NCBI GenBank assembly: GCA_964396165.1
Contig: CAYNEF010000004.1
Span: forward strand, 32,947 to 96,946
From: CALCZU01 sp964396165
Lineage (GTDB): Bacteria; Bdellovibrionota; FAC87; UBA2466
Length of the DNA stretch: 64,000 bases
Direction: 5' to 3'
Under the pieces are notes generated by a model that was given only the letters and a program-made list of their open reading frames with translations, was not told the origin of the DNA and did no database searches. The position numbers and the translations under genes were made by a program. Below, piece by piece: positions 25,410 to 34,011 of this stretch (positions within the stretch are counted from its first letter, which is position 1; every line of letters begins with the position of its first letter).

Positions 25410-25964
25410 ATGAATAAAATTAGCTTAAGCCTTTTACTGGCCATCTTTATTTCAACTCATTCCTATGCTTTTATCTCGATGCAGATTGAGCCCATTGTCG
25501 GTTACGAAAGAGTTCAAAAACTCATTCCGGATAAACATACAGTAGACCGACTGCATTACGGCGCAAGACTCTCACTAGGAGTTCCTTTTTTAGCGGGTGA
25601 AGCGACATATATCCGCGCATATGACACAGAAGAATTTCCCAGTGACAATTTGACGGTAAAAGACACGACTGACAAAGCCCAATTGGGTTTAAGAGGAAGC
25701 TTTAAGTTGATTGGCGTGATTCGCGCCTCTGCACGTGTCGGGGGACAAGCAAGCCAAAACGTCCACGAAGAAATTGTTAGCGGAGTTTCGACGAAAACGA
25801 CAGAAACCATCAAGGTACATCCTTACGCAGGCGCGGGTTTGATTGTACAACTCGGTCGCCTGTTTCAATTCAAAGCAGATGTGACGACTGTATTTACCAA
25901 GTGGCCTGACATGAACTACAACGAATACCAGGCAACTGCAGGCTTTGCCGTTAAGTTTCCGTAG
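25410..25964 (+). CDS. Outer-membrane beta-barrel protein, small
   Basis: A 184-residue protein with signal peptide (MNKISLSLLLAIFISTHSYA) and about eight predicted amphipathic beta strands (for example LHYGARLSLGV, AQLGLRGSFKLIG and a terminal YQATAGFAVKF). It is probably an eight-stranded OmpX/OmpA-type barrel. No specific family is recognised. The SDR gene follows 16 nt later. Confidence 0.7.
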   Translation: MNKISLSLLLAIFISTHSYAFISMQIEPIVGYERVQKLIPDKHTVDRLHYGARLSLGVPFLAGEATYIRAYDTEEFPSDNLTVKDTTDKAQLGLRGSFKLIGVIRASARVGGQASQNVHEEIVSGVSTKTTETIKVHPYAGAGLIVQLGRLFQFKADVTTVFTKWPDMNYNEYQATAGFAVKFP

Positions 25965-25980
25965 TGTTAATCTTTCCTCC

Positions 25981-26802
25981 ATGTTGAAATTCAAAAATCA
26001 GGTGGTTTTAATTACCGGGGCTTCGTCCGGCATTGGCGAAGCATTGGCAAAAGAATTTGCCGCGCATGGGGCGAAACTGGTACTTGCCGCTCGCAGAACC
26101 GAACAACTCACAAAAGTTTCTGAAGAATTAATGAAAGTCGGAACAGAAACCCTTGTTTCTCGTTGTGATGTAACTAAAGATGGAGACTGTGAAAATACGG
26201 TAAAAGAAGCGCTCGCAAAATTTGGAAGAATTGATGTTGTGATCGCAAATGCCGGTTTTGGAGTCGTCGGTAATTTAGAAAAATTGCGTTTAGCAGACTA
26301 TACGCGACAGTTTGATACCAATGTGTACGGAGTTTTAAGAACTGTCTACGCCACTCTCCCAGCACTTAAGCAATCCAAAGGAAGACTAGCAATCGTAGGA
26401 AGCGTTACTGGATTTCTTTCCTTACCCGGCAATACTCCCTACACGATGAGTAAGCATTGTGTGAAGGCACTTTGCGATGCGCTTTACCATGAATTTAAAC
26501 CGTACGGAATCTCTGTCACGCACATTGCTCCTGGTTTTGTCACATCTGAAATTAGACGCGTGGATAATCTGGGAATTCATCATGCGGCAGCAAAAGAAAG
26601 TTTGCCTCTCTGGCTGCAAATGCCGGCTGTTACCGCAGCCAAGAAAATGCTTAAGGCAATCTACTGTAAAAAACGCGTGCGGATCGTGACTGCTCATGGG
26701 TATTGGGCAGTTTTTCTGGGTACGCATTTTCCGGGAATTTTCGCTTTCGCGATTAGGCACATTGGTCTTACAGCAAGAGCACAACCGGATATTGCAAAAT
26801 GA
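25981..26802 (+). CDS. Short-chain dehydrogenase/reductase (SDR)
   Basis: A 273-residue classical SDR. It has the cofactor motif ITGASSGIGEALA, an NAG motif (IANAGFGVVG), catalytic Ser in IVGSVTGF and Tyr/Lys in YTMSKHCVK. The Arg pair after strand two (AARRTE) suggests NADP(H). The C-terminal ~30 residues are hydrophobic (AVFLGTHFPGIFAFAI), giving a possible membrane anchor as in DHRS7-like SDRs. The start is set at the ATG just before the Rossmann strand. Its stop overlaps the next gene by 4 nt. Confidence 0.88.
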   Translation: MLKFKNQVVLITGASSGIGEALAKEFAAHGAKLVLAARRTEQLTKVSEELMKVGTETLVSRCDVTKDGDCENTVKEALAKFGRIDVVIANAGFGVVGNLEKLRLADYTRQFDTNVYGVLRTVYATLPALKQSKGRLAIVGSVTGFLSLPGNTPYTMSKHCVKALCDALYHEFKPYGISVTHIAPGFVTSEIRRVDNLGIHHAAAKESLPLWLQMPAVTAAKKMLKAIYCKKRVRIVTAHGYWAVFLGTHFPGIFAFAIRHIGLTARAQPDIAK

Positions 26803-28097
26803 AAAAAACTCTTCTCTTCTTTTTCACTTTTATTGCCTCTCTATGTCTTGCCAGTTTGCACAGCGATGTGATCACCACGTCAGATGAACCATTCTCTACA
26901 CCAGATTTTTTAGACCTTTCAGATTTTAGTCTCTCTTCAAACGGGAGCATTCCAGAGGGAGTGCGAGGGGAATTGATCTCTGGCAGTCTTGAGTGGGTGC
27001 GAGTCAGAAAAAACATTGCCATACCACGTGCGAGATTGCGTGTAGAAATAGCCAATGCAGAATCTGGCACAGCGGACATTGCAAAAATTTTTACTCCATT
27101 TAATGTGAAAGAGGGTAAAGGGATCGCAGAACTACTCATTCCCCTAGTCCCTGGTAATTGGAATATCTTCAAATTTTCTTTTGTGCGAAAACAAAAAATA
27201 GAAACGTTCGATTTGAAATTGGTTTTTGCGCCGAAGGTGAAACGAAATAGGATCTTTATCGATTCCACCTGTTCGAAAAGCGGAGTAGCAGAGACAGCAG
27301 ATTCCAGTGTAGATACCTGGATCTATATCGGGTGTGAATCGCAATCGATACTGACTGAAGGGCTGAGAACGGCTCAATTGTCCGTGAATTTATATTGGGC
27401 AGGAGTGGGAGACTATCTTGCCTTTGAAGGACAAAATGTTGCTAATAGCGAACCCTCTCTTTGGCAATTTAATCTGTCTTCAAAACCGGGCAAAATCAAA
27501 ATAGCTGCTGCTACGTCCACTTTGAATCTGGAATACTTTATTGCAGAAAAAATGAACCGCGGAAGACTGGGGTTGGGGCTTGGCCCGTACCGCTATAATT
27601 TCACAGGCGGCGGAGAAGATATTAAATCCATCGTTGCCATTCCTACGCTGTATGGTTCTTACGCAATCAACGATAAGTACAGAGTCGTTTTTTTTGATAT
27701 TTTTAGTTACAGCAAAAATATTTCCACATTATTTGGTCTGTACTGGAATTTTAACTACGAAAAATTTTTAGATAACCGCATTTCATTCAACATTATGATT
27801 GGATTGACTTCGACTGCATTCACAGCAGGAGGAAAATGGCATTTCAATCCGGATTTTCCGCAAGGGGTTGAATTTATTTTTTCTGATTTTTTGGGCAAAG
27901 GTAAAAATCTTGCGCTGGGTGGTTTTATTCGTCCGATGTTGAACGACAGTTATTCTTACAACACCTGGGCACGCTGGGGGGGGAAATGGTTTGTGGAATT
28001 AAATTATATTTCGTGGCAATGGAAAGACTCTAATGAACTGTATATCTCAGACAGTCTAGGTCTTACCATCGGTACCAACTTATTGGGCTTTCTTTAA
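26799..28097 (+). CDS. Secreted protein with C-terminal beta-barrel-like half, unknown
   Basis: A 432-residue protein with signal peptide (MKKTLLFFFTFIASLCLA). Residues ~20-240 are a soluble beta-rich domain with two cysteines. Residues ~250-432 show repeated aromatic/glycine strands (LGLGLGPYRYNF, STLFGLYWNFNYE, WFVELNYISWQW) ending in LGLTIGTNLLGFL, so a surface domain plus an outer-membrane barrel is likely. Coupled to the SDR by ATGA. No family recognised. Confidence 0.7.
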   Translation: MKKTLLFFFTFIASLCLASLHSDVITTSDEPFSTPDFLDLSDFSLSSNGSIPEGVRGELISGSLEWVRVRKNIAIPRARLRVEIANAESGTADIAKIFTPFNVKEGKGIAELLIPLVPGNWNIFKFSFVRKQKIETFDLKLVFAPKVKRNRIFIDSTCSKSGVAETADSSVDTWIYIGCESQSILTEGLRTAQLSVNLYWAGVGDYLAFEGQNVANSEPSLWQFNLSSKPGKIKIAAATSTLNLEYFIAEKMNRGRLGLGLGPYRYNFTGGGEDIKSIVAIPTLYGSYAINDKYRVVFFDIFSYSKNISTLFGLYWNFNYEKFLDNRISFNIMIGLTSTAFTAGGKWHFNPDFPQGVEFIFSDFLGKGKNLALGGFIRPMLNDSYSYNTWARWGGKWFVELNYISWQWKDSNELYISDSLGLTIGTNLLGFL

Positions 28098-28100
28098 GAA

Positions 28101-28907
28101 TTAGTAGCTGACTGTGACTAAGTCGGTAATCGGAGCGCCGCCATTACAAAACACACCTGGTCGTGTGACTGACTCAGCTACAAAGCGCACCTGCTTTAAG
28201 CCGGGAGATGAATAGTATCCGTAGAAATAATTCAAATTACCTGTCATAGAAAGTGAGAGTGGAAAGTTAGGGGCTTGGTTATCCCAGCCTTCACCTGGAT
28301 CCCAATAAACAAGTCTTAAAGGCTCGCCTGTGTTGGAACTTACAAAGAAGTAAACTGTTTCTCTGACTCTCGGGGTGAGGCTGCTATGTCCAAAAGCACA
28401 AGTAAGAGTTGCTGCGGTGGACGTTGGGTAATTCGTTGCCGGTGTGTAAGTATAGGTTGGTGTAGTACTTACGGAACCCGACCCAAACTGCAAAGAAATC
28501 TGGTTGTAGGCCTGTACATTGATATTGGAAAGAGACTTCACAGTTACTCCAATAACAAGTGTGTTATTCACGTTAGAACTGATGGTAGCAAGATTACCAT
28601 TTTGTGATGCCGTTATATTTTGGGTGTCACCACTTACATAAGTAAAATCAAAACTCGGATCACTGATTCCTGTGACTACGGCAGCCAAGGTAATAGTTGC
28701 GCCTAGCGCTGCAGCGGGAGAAGGGGAAGCGGTAATAGTAACAGAATAGGAGGAATTCGTACTGACTGTGCCGGTAGTGTAATCTGACCCCAGATTACTC
28801 GTATTTGTTGTAGTTGTTGCTGTTGTACTTGTATCGGTAGCAGCTTTTTTAGATCCCCCGCAAGAAACAAGAAGAAATAAGGCCAATAATGCAGTTACAT
28901 TTTTCAT
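28101..28907 (-). CDS. Lipoprotein with Thr/Ser-rich linker and beta-sandwich domains
   Basis: A 268-residue protein with a lipobox (LFLLVSC, Cys16). The next ~40 residues are Thr/Ser/Asn-rich, then ~200 residues of beta-sandwich-like sequence (SYSVTITASPSPAAALGATI) suggest one or two Ig-like domains. It is probably an envelope lipoprotein. It ends only 3 nt from the convergent gene at 26799-28097. Confidence 0.7.
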   Translation of the reverse strand: MKNVTALLALFLLVSCGGSKKAATDTSTTATTTTNTSNLGSDYTTGTVSTNSSYSVTITASPSPAAALGATITLAAVVTGISDPSFDFTYVSGDTQNITASQNGNLATISSNVNNTLVIGVTVKSLSNINVQAYNQISLQFGSGSVSTTPTYTYTPATNYPTSTAATLTCAFGHSSLTPRVRETVYFFVSSNTGEPLRLVYWDPGEGWDNQAPNFPLSLSMTGNLNYFYGYYSSPGLKQVRFVAESVTRPGVFCNGGAPITDLVTVSY

Positions 28908-29072
28908 ACGATGCCCTTCAAATATAAAGTCTTTGTAATTAGTGATGCAGAAGTGCGGCCATATTCTCGTGCCTGAGAAAAAGTGTACACAGAATGTATA
29001 CTGATTACTTTAATGACTGCTGATTAGAATTCGACGTATTTGGGAGTGGAGATAGGTGATGTGATATGGGAG

Positions 29073-29156
29073 GGATTGCTTCGTCGCTTCGCACCTCGCA
29101 ATGACTAGTCATTGCGAGCGAAGTAACCAGTCATTGCGAGCGAAGCGAAGCAATCC
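29073..29156. repeat. Array of dispersed palindromic repeats (gtcattgcgagcgaag family)
   Basis: One inverted copy (ggattgcttcg...ctcgcaatgac) faces two direct copies of gtcattgcgagcgaag ending in gcaatcct, so the whole segment can fold into a long hairpin. The same family occurs at 15641-15672. The rest of the 28908-29178 gap holds no gene I can support. Confidence 0.75.
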
Positions 29157-29178
29157 TCTCATAGAGATAATAGTTATT

Positions 29179-29739
29179 TTAACGGCGGCAGAAACAGCCA
29201 GCGGTGCGGTCTGTTCTGTCGTTATCATGTTTCTGTCCAGGTCCATAACAGAAGGCGCCTGAGCTTGCGGACGGACATTGATTAATCCCACCGACACATC
29301 CAGAACCCCAGGTTCCATTGTTATAAACAATTTTACCGATAGCAGAGTTTACACGGTGTTCTCCGGATACACACAATGCACCTTCAGGCGAGGGAGCATT
29401 GTTTAAGCCGATGCTTCTACACACTGTCGTACAGTCTTGTGAGTTTGTTTGAATCCATCTGCCGCGAAAAGAATCCATCTTCGCAATCACGGCATGCAAT
29501 CTTGCATCGGATTGTTTAAGCAGTTCCACGGCTACTTCACGGATTTGTGGAGGAAGCGAATCTACTTGAGAATCAATGTCGCTAATTACCGCATCCAGAT
29601 CTCCGGTAATCCCAATGGCGCCACCACCAAAACCTCCCCCGGGCCCGCCACCAGGCCCACCAGGACCGGGCGGTCGCCCGTGATCAGCGAAAACTAAACC
29701 AGATACCATTAACCCCACGTAAAATAATTTTTTTAACAT
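29179..29739 (-). CDS. Secreted Gly/Pro-rich then Cys-rich protein
   Basis: The start at 29739 is chosen for its SD (ggggaga) and signal peptide (MLKKLFYVGLMVSGLVFA). The 186-residue protein has a Gly/Pro-rich segment (PPGPGGPGGGPGGGFGGG), a helical segment, and a C-terminal ~80 residues with eight cysteines (CTTVC, LCVSG, GCVGG, QCPS, FCYG, CFC). That end resembles disulfide-rich lectin-like or EGF-like repeats. Function unknown. Confidence 0.68.
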   Translation of the reverse strand: MLKKLFYVGLMVSGLVFADHGRPPGPGGPGGGPGGGFGGGAIGITGDLDAVISDIDSQVDSLPPQIREVAVELLKQSDARLHAVIAKMDSFRGRWIQTNSQDCTTVCRSIGLNNAPSPEGALCVSGEHRVNSAIGKIVYNNGTWGSGCVGGINQCPSASSGAFCYGPGQKHDNDRTDRTAGCFCRR

Positions 29740-29876
29740 TTGATTCTCCCCTGAAAGATAAGGCGTCATGCCTTAACTAAATAAATAGCAAAGGTCAGAC
29801 CATTTCTTTCGTGCTTACATTTTTGAAAACACTCGGTGTGAAGAGTAATTAGTTCTTATGGGCTGGTGTCAGATTG

Positions 29877-30251
29877 TTACTTATCTGTTCTAGGACAGTA
29901 TCCAGGTCTGGGACTGCATTCAGGAAACTTGCGGCAGATGGTCGGTCGTCTATCGTAAATCGTGCACATGCGGTTTTTATCGAGAAAAATACAATCGCCA
30001 TGTTGGGTTCTGCGGATAGTGAAAATTCCCGTACGCGCGCGAAAGGATTCTACAATCCCTTCTTTGATTAGACGCTTGGCGTTTTTTTTCTGTGAACCTT
30101 CGACTTCGTCAGCCTCAAGAAATCCCATATGGAAAAGATCTTCGGAGCTCACTTCGAGTGGGAGTGTGCAACACCCTGCAAAGCAACCATTGCAGAGACT
30201 GGGTTTGAATTTTACCCAGGTAGAAGGAAGATCGATGTTTACTGGTTCCAT
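29877..30251 (-). CDS. YkgJ-family cysteine cluster protein
   Basis: A 124-residue protein with the CxxCxxxCC cluster (LCNGCFAGCCTLP) and a second set CTIYDRRPTICRKFPEC, the UPF0153/YkgJ signature thought to bind zinc or an Fe-S cluster. Family members are cytoplasmic with ill-defined roles. It lies 10 nt after the response-regulator gene and is probably cotranscribed. Confidence 0.88.
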   Translation of the reverse strand: MEPVNIDLPSTWVKFKPSLCNGCFAGCCTLPLEVSSEDLFHMGFLEADEVEGSQKKNAKRLIKEGIVESFRARTGIFTIRRTQHGDCIFLDKNRMCTIYDRRPTICRKFPECSPRPGYCPRTDK

Positions 30252-30261
30252 GGCATTTACT

Positions 30262-31635
30262 TCAACTAATATTTAGTTGCGTGAGTTTTCTATAAAAAGT
30301 GGCTCTGGGCAACTTTAATTCTGACATGGCAGCAGTTTTATCCCCGCTGTGTTTTTGAATCACTTGTTCGAGTATCTTCTTTTCGAAATGCGCTACGATA
30401 CCTTCATAGCCATGGCTAGTATCGAGCACCATATCAGATGATACACTTACCTTGTGGGAAGCTGGGTTCATCATCAAAGGGTCAATCAGGTCAATTTTTT
30501 CAATCACCATGCCTCGGTTAAAGATCAAGGCGCGCTTGATGGTGGATTCCAATTGGCGGATGTTACCCGGCCAGTGGTACTGCATCATCACGTCCATAGC
30601 GGCCGCAGCTACTTTTGGCGTCGCTCTTCCGTACGAATATTTTTTAATGAAATGTTCTACCAGTTTTGGAATATCGTCTTTGTGATCTCGCAAGGGAGGA
30701 AGCCAAAGTACCATATCGCTTAAGCGGTACATGAGATCTTCTCTGAATCTTCCATTAGACATTAAATCGGCAAGGGGCTGGTTGGTCGCAGAAATCACTC
30801 TGAATTGCACTTTTCTTGCTTTTGTAGATCCCACACGCTCGACTGTTTTTTCCTGAAGCGTTCTTAAAATTTTCGCCTGGGTTTCCATTGGCAGATCGCC
30901 AATTTCATCTAGGAAAATATCTCCATTGTCAGCCACTTCAAATTTACCCGGACGCGAAGTTTTGGAATCGGTATAGGCACCTTTTTCGCTTCCAAAAAGC
31001 TCGGATTCCATCAGGGAAGAAGGCACTGCGGGCATATTGACGACGACAAAAGGCCGTGAACTATTGCCCTCTTGCTGGTGGAGAAAACGCGCGAGAATTT
31101 CTTTCCCCGTTCCTGACTCTCCTAAAATCATGACATTTAAGTGCGACTGGTTCTTAAGTAGTCGTGCTTTATCTAAAACTTCTTGCATGGGTTTTGAGTC
31201 GGCAATCAAATCTACGGGAGAGGGAAATACAAGTGGAGTCAGTTTTTCCACTTTTCTTTTCAGTTCCTGTTTTTCCAAAGTGCGCTGGATAATGAGAAGC
31301 AAATCATCTTTGCGAAAAGGTTTAACAATGTAATCCGAGGCCCCTTGTCGCAAGCATTCAATGGCTTTTTCGACTCGAGTTTCACCACTGCAAAAAAGTA
31401 TTTCTGTTTCGGGAAAGCGGGCTCTCCAGTCTCTTAAGACTTCGATGCCACTGACATCCGCCAGATTCAAATCTATCATCGCAAGCGGTATGGTTCGCTC
31501 GTGGAGAATTTTTTCTGCATCTTTGTGATTTTGAAAGGCGTGCACATGGTAGTCTTTTTCAAGAACCATCTGCATGGCGGAAAGAGTTAAGGCTTCGTCA
31601 TCAATGATAATGATTTCGGTCTTTTTGTTTTGCAT
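30262..31635 (-). CDS. NtrC-family response regulator with altered GAFTGA loop
   Basis: A 457-residue three-domain regulator. The receiver domain (1-120) has acidic pocket Asp12/Asp13, phospho-acceptor Asp55 (MIDLNLAD) and Lys105 (IVKPF). The AAA+ domain has Walker A GESGTGKE (172-179), Walker B DIFLDEIGD and the arginine-rich C-part. The loop that should read GAFTGA and touch sigma54 reads GAYTDS (219-224), so sigma54 activation is doubtful. The Fis-type helix-turn-helix is at the C-terminus (GDKTAAMSELKLPRATFYRK). No histidine kinase is adjacent. Confidence 0.92.
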   Translation of the reverse strand: MQNKKTEIIIIDDEALTLSAMQMVLEKDYHVHAFQNHKDAEKILHERTIPLAMIDLNLADVSGIEVLRDWRARFPETEILFCSGETRVEKAIECLRQGASDYIVKPFRKDDLLLIIQRTLEKQELKRKVEKLTPLVFPSPVDLIADSKPMQEVLDKARLLKNQSHLNVMILGESGTGKEILARFLHQQEGNSSRPFVVVNMPAVPSSLMESELFGSEKGAYTDSKTSRPGKFEVADNGDIFLDEIGDLPMETQAKILRTLQEKTVERVGSTKARKVQFRVISATNQPLADLMSNGRFREDLMYRLSDMVLWLPPLRDHKDDIPKLVEHFIKKYSYGRATPKVAAAAMDVMMQYHWPGNIRQLESTIKRALIFNRGMVIEKIDLIDPLMMNPASHKVSVSSDMVLDTSHGYEGIVAHFEKKILEQVIQKHSGDKTAAMSELKLPRATFYRKLTQLNIS

Positions 31636-31702
31636 GGGCGTGTTTTAGTCTAATTAACGCAATGGGTCAATATATTTTCTCATAATTAGGATTGTTCAAA
31701 GT

Positions 31703-31780
31703 CTCTATTTTGAGAATAAATAGGCTGCAAGTATTTGAATGTACATGTATTTATAGCGCCTCTTTTTCGAGAAAATAGAG
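31703..31780. promoter_or_regulatory. Nested inverted repeats between response regulator and TPR gene
   Basis: The outer arms ctctatttt (31703-31711) and aaaatagag (31772-31780) enclose inner arms ataaata (31716-31722) and tatttat (31748-31754), both perfect and correctly nested. It could be a leader hairpin or an operator in this divergent promoter region. Base composition is AT-rich, so chance plays some part. Confidence 0.35.
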
Positions 31781-31829
31781 TCAAGGAATGCTCTCTTTCT
31801 CACGAATGATAAAGAGGAGAATAACAAGT

Positions 31830-33113
31830 TTGAAATCCGTATTTTACATCCTTTTTGGGGCTCTATTGGTGCTCCCCGCAATAGCCTCAGAAGCCGTAAC
31901 TCTTTTGCAGGAAAATAGACTGCTTGAGGGAAAAGAACTTTGCCTTACCCAAATGAACTCAAAAATTTTGGATAAGAAGTCTGCGTTCGCCTGCGTATGG
32001 ATTTTTTTAAGAAATGACGATGCCGGAAATGCAGAACGATTGCTGGAGCAGTTGAAGCCTTATTCCAACTCCGATGAGTACGTACTCGTGTCCGCATACA
32101 AATACGCTGTGAGAAAAAATTACGATGAAGCAGACAGGCTTTTAAAAGAAATCCGTTCGGAAAAAAGAGAAACCGATGCAGCAACCCGTGCAGAGTTACT
32201 CAGAGCAGAAGTCTTGGAAAAAAAGAGCGGACTAGATATCGCAGCATTTGTTTATAAGCAGCTTGTTCCCGAAGCACCGCACGACCCAAGATTAAATTGG
32301 GCATTGGGGCGGTGGCATCTTTCTCGAGGAGAAACCGAGCGCGCCATGGAGTACATGGAAAAGGTCACACAAAGTTGGCCCACTCACCAAGCCAGTCGTT
32401 TTAATTTGGCGTTGATTCATTTGGCGAAAGGAAAAGACGGAATAAAGAGTGCCGCAAAATATCTCTCCGAATGCTACAAGATAAACAAAAAAGATCCGGA
32501 AGTACTGGAACAACTGGGGAATGTATTTGAGCTTGCTGAAAAACCGCAACAGGCAATCAAGTATTGGCAGATGGCGCTCGAGTTAAACCCAAAATCCACT
32601 ACCTTGAAAAAGAAAATGGATGAAAACTGGGGAACGCTTCTCGATACGCTTATCGAGCAGAAGAAATTCAATGAAGCATTAATTAAAATCGAGGGAAGTT
32701 CGAATAGCCTCATCTCGCAGACCAAATACCAGCTACGTTACGCAGTCGTTTTAAGAAACCTGGGAAGCTTTAGTAAAGCAGCACAAAAATTTGAGGCAGT
32801 TTTACGGGAAATGCCCGATGAAGCCCTAGCCGTACGCGAACTGGGAGTCTGTTACTTGAACCTGAAAAAGTGGGATTTGGCGAAGAAAAGCTTTGCGAGA
32901 GCTATTTCCCTTGAACCCAACTACGGGATGAATTATGCATGGTTGGCTTTCGTGCTCGAGGGTACGAGAGAGTGGAACGGCGCTTTGGAAATGTGGGAAA
33001 AGGCCCTGACACTTTTGAAAGATCCTAAAGAAATCGAGCAAGCGGAAACAAAATTGACTGCGTTGAAAAAGCGCCTGAAGAAGAAGAAAAAAGATGAAAG
33101 CGAAGAAGAATGA
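31830..33113 (+). CDS. Secreted tetratricopeptide-repeat protein
   Basis: The TTG at 31830 is preferred because gaggag lies 10 nt before it and it starts a clean signal peptide (MKSVFYILFGALLVLPAIA); the frame is open from an ATG at 31788 with poor SD spacing. The ~427-residue protein has about eight to ten TPR units, the clearest at AIKYWQMALELNPKS and DLAKKSFARAISLEPN. It ends in a Lys/Glu-rich tail. It is a periplasmic or surface scaffold. Its end overlaps prmA by 20 nt. Confidence 0.82.
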   Translation: MKSVFYILFGALLVLPAIASEAVTLLQENRLLEGKELCLTQMNSKILDKKSAFACVWIFLRNDDAGNAERLLEQLKPYSNSDEYVLVSAYKYAVRKNYDEADRLLKEIRSEKRETDAATRAELLRAEVLEKKSGLDIAAFVYKQLVPEAPHDPRLNWALGRWHLSRGETERAMEYMEKVTQSWPTHQASRFNLALIHLAKGKDGIKSAAKYLSECYKINKKDPEVLEQLGNVFELAEKPQQAIKYWQMALELNPKSTTLKKKMDENWGTLLDTLIEQKKFNEALIKIEGSSNSLISQTKYQLRYAVVLRNLGSFSKAAQKFEAVLREMPDEALAVRELGVCYLNLKKWDLAKKSFARAISLEPNYGMNYAWLAFVLEGTREWNGALEMWEKALTLLKDPKEIEQAETKLTALKKRLKKKKKDESEEE

Positions 33114-33996
33114 ATGGATAGAAGTGCGGCTCGAGGTGGACGAGGAGTTAAGAGAGTCCGTCAGTAACCGCCTGTTTGAAATCGGCGCAGAGGGTGTGTC
33201 TGAAATCAAAGACAAGGGCGTCGATCTCTATCAAGTTTACTTTCCCAAAAATCTGGAAAGCGAAGTCATTGCACAATTAAAAGATTACCAGACCGCTTTA
33301 AAAGCCCTGTTTCCCAAAAACAAGGAAATCACTTTTCAAATTTTCGAAGTCCCCGAAGACAACTGGTCAGATAAGTACAAAGAGTTTTATAAGGCTCAGA
33401 AACTGACTCAATTATTCTTTTTAAAACCCGCTTGGGATAAAGAAACCTTAGTCCCTCATGGCATGATTCCCATTGTGATGGATCCGGGGCAGGCTTTCGG
33501 CACCGGATTACATCCGTCTACCCGTATGTGCGTGCACATGCTGGAGCACTCCGTAAGAGTGTACCGATTCCCTGAAAAATTAAAAGTGATTGATGTCGGA
33601 ACAGGTACGGGAATTCTTGCGATGATCGCAAGCCACTTGGGAGTGGGAAGCATCGATGCTATCGACAACGATGAAGATGCAGTTATCACTGCAAAAGAAA
33701 ACCTGGATTTAAACAATTGCAGCACGGTCAGAATCTCGGACAAACCACTCGGCAGCTACACGGAAAAGTTTGATATCATTGTATCCAATATTTTATTAGA
33801 TACCCACAGGCTACTTGCAGCTGATTATGCGCGTTTGCTTAAAGATGGTGGCGAATTGATTTTATCCGGCCTGCTGGCTTATCAGAAGCGGGAGCTGGAA
33901 TCGTTTTTACTCCCATTGGGTTTCGTACCAATAGGGGCCTGCAATTTTCAAGAATGGGCAGCATTCAGTTATACCTGCAGACCTCAATCCAAATAA
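33094..33996 (+). CDS. prmA: Ribosomal protein L11 methyltransferase
   Basis: A 300-residue protein. The N-terminal substrate-binding domain is followed by a linker with MDPGQAFGTGLHPSTRM, the PrmA signature, then motif I VIDVGTGTGILAM and a SNILLD segment near the active site. PrmA trimethylates lysines and the N-terminus of L11 using SAM. Length matches the family (~295). It overlaps the TPR gene by 20 nt and is 15 nt before the thiamine-type importer. Confidence 0.93.
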   Translation: MKAKKNEWIEVRLEVDEELRESVSNRLFEIGAEGVSEIKDKGVDLYQVYFPKNLESEVIAQLKDYQTALKALFPKNKEITFQIFEVPEDNWSDKYKEFYKAQKLTQLFFLKPAWDKETLVPHGMIPIVMDPGQAFGTGLHPSTRMCVHMLEHSVRVYRFPEKLKVIDVGTGTGILAMIASHLGVGSIDAIDNDEDAVITAKENLDLNNCSTVRISDKPLGSYTEKFDIIVSNILLDTHRLLAADYARLLKDGGELILSGLLAYQKRELESFLLPLGFVPIGACNFQEWAAFSYTCRPQSK

Positions 33997-34011
33997 CTTC
34001 TGGAGAAATCA

